From contig FR895299.1 in assembly GCA_000434995.1 (NCBI GenBank), positions 1-6,449 of the forward strand: a stretch of 6,449 bases of DNA, in the 5' to 3' direction. Position numbers and translations under genes: made by a program. Origin of the DNA: Firmicutes bacterium CAG:341. Lineage in GTDB: Bacteria; Bacillota; Clostridia; Oscillospirales; Acutalibacteraceae. Each line of letters opens with the position of its first letter. Position 1 is the first letter of the stretch. Below are positions 6,413 through 6,449 of this stretch, in pieces. Under the pieces are notes generated by a model. The model made no database searches, was not told the DNA's origin, and saw only the letters and a program-made list of their open reading frames with translations.

Positions 6413-6449
6413 TTCAAACCGCTAGACTGTCGATAAAGTGGCTAAAGCG
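6413..6449. other. Short 3' flank with nothing assignable
   Basis: Only 37 bases follow the stop of the 656-aa gene. No complete hairpin with a T-run is visible. On the minus strand a frame open from the window end stops at 6414-6416, giving 11 codons. That could be the tail of a convergent gene but is far too short to support. Confidence 0.3.

Overview
The window looks like chromosomal DNA from a low-GC Gram-positive, probably a gut-type member of the Clostridia (Ruminococcus/Eubacterium-like). This rests on three things: the AT-rich composition, the strong AAGGAG ribosome binding sites, and secreted multidomain proteins with Lys-rich fibronectin-III-like C-termini and a proline-rich linker. 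The taxon is inferred from style, not proven. No phage, transposase, CRISPR, tRNA or rRNA signature was found.

Layout. Positions 1-171 hold no convincing gene. They contain a perfect 13-bp inverted repeat directly abutting a strong rightward intrinsic terminator, which must end a transcript entering from the left. Positions 4287 down to 172 form a tight leftward gene cluster: a membrane-anchored GH25 muramidase (263 aa), a secreted multidomain GH25 muramidase (598 aa), histidinol-phosphate aminotransferase hisC (356 aa) and a small four-helix membrane protein (146 aa). Gaps are 15 and 14 bases, and the last pair overlaps by 14 bases, so one transcript with translational coupling is likely. 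The 154-base AT-rich region 4288-4441 is a divergent promoter region. From 4442 rightward lies a secreted 656-aa surface protein of unknown function: signal peptide, PPC-like beta-sandwich, three Ig-like repeats (two of them recently duplicated), Pro/Ala/Thr linker and an extremely basic FN3-like C-terminal domain.

How the genes may work together. Both GH25 enzymes should cleave the MurNAc-GlcNAc bond of peptidoglycan, one tethered at the membrane and one released or wall-associated. The secreted GH25 and the divergent 656-aa protein end in related, strongly basic FN3-like modules, which suggests a shared way of sticking to the anionic cell wall. hisC appears metabolically unrelated to its neighbours and lies away from any his operon visible here.

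Nothing here proves a new system. The most interesting parts are the shared basic wall-binding modules, the recent 390-bp internal duplication, and the unusual pairing of muramidases with hisC and an unrecognised membrane protein.
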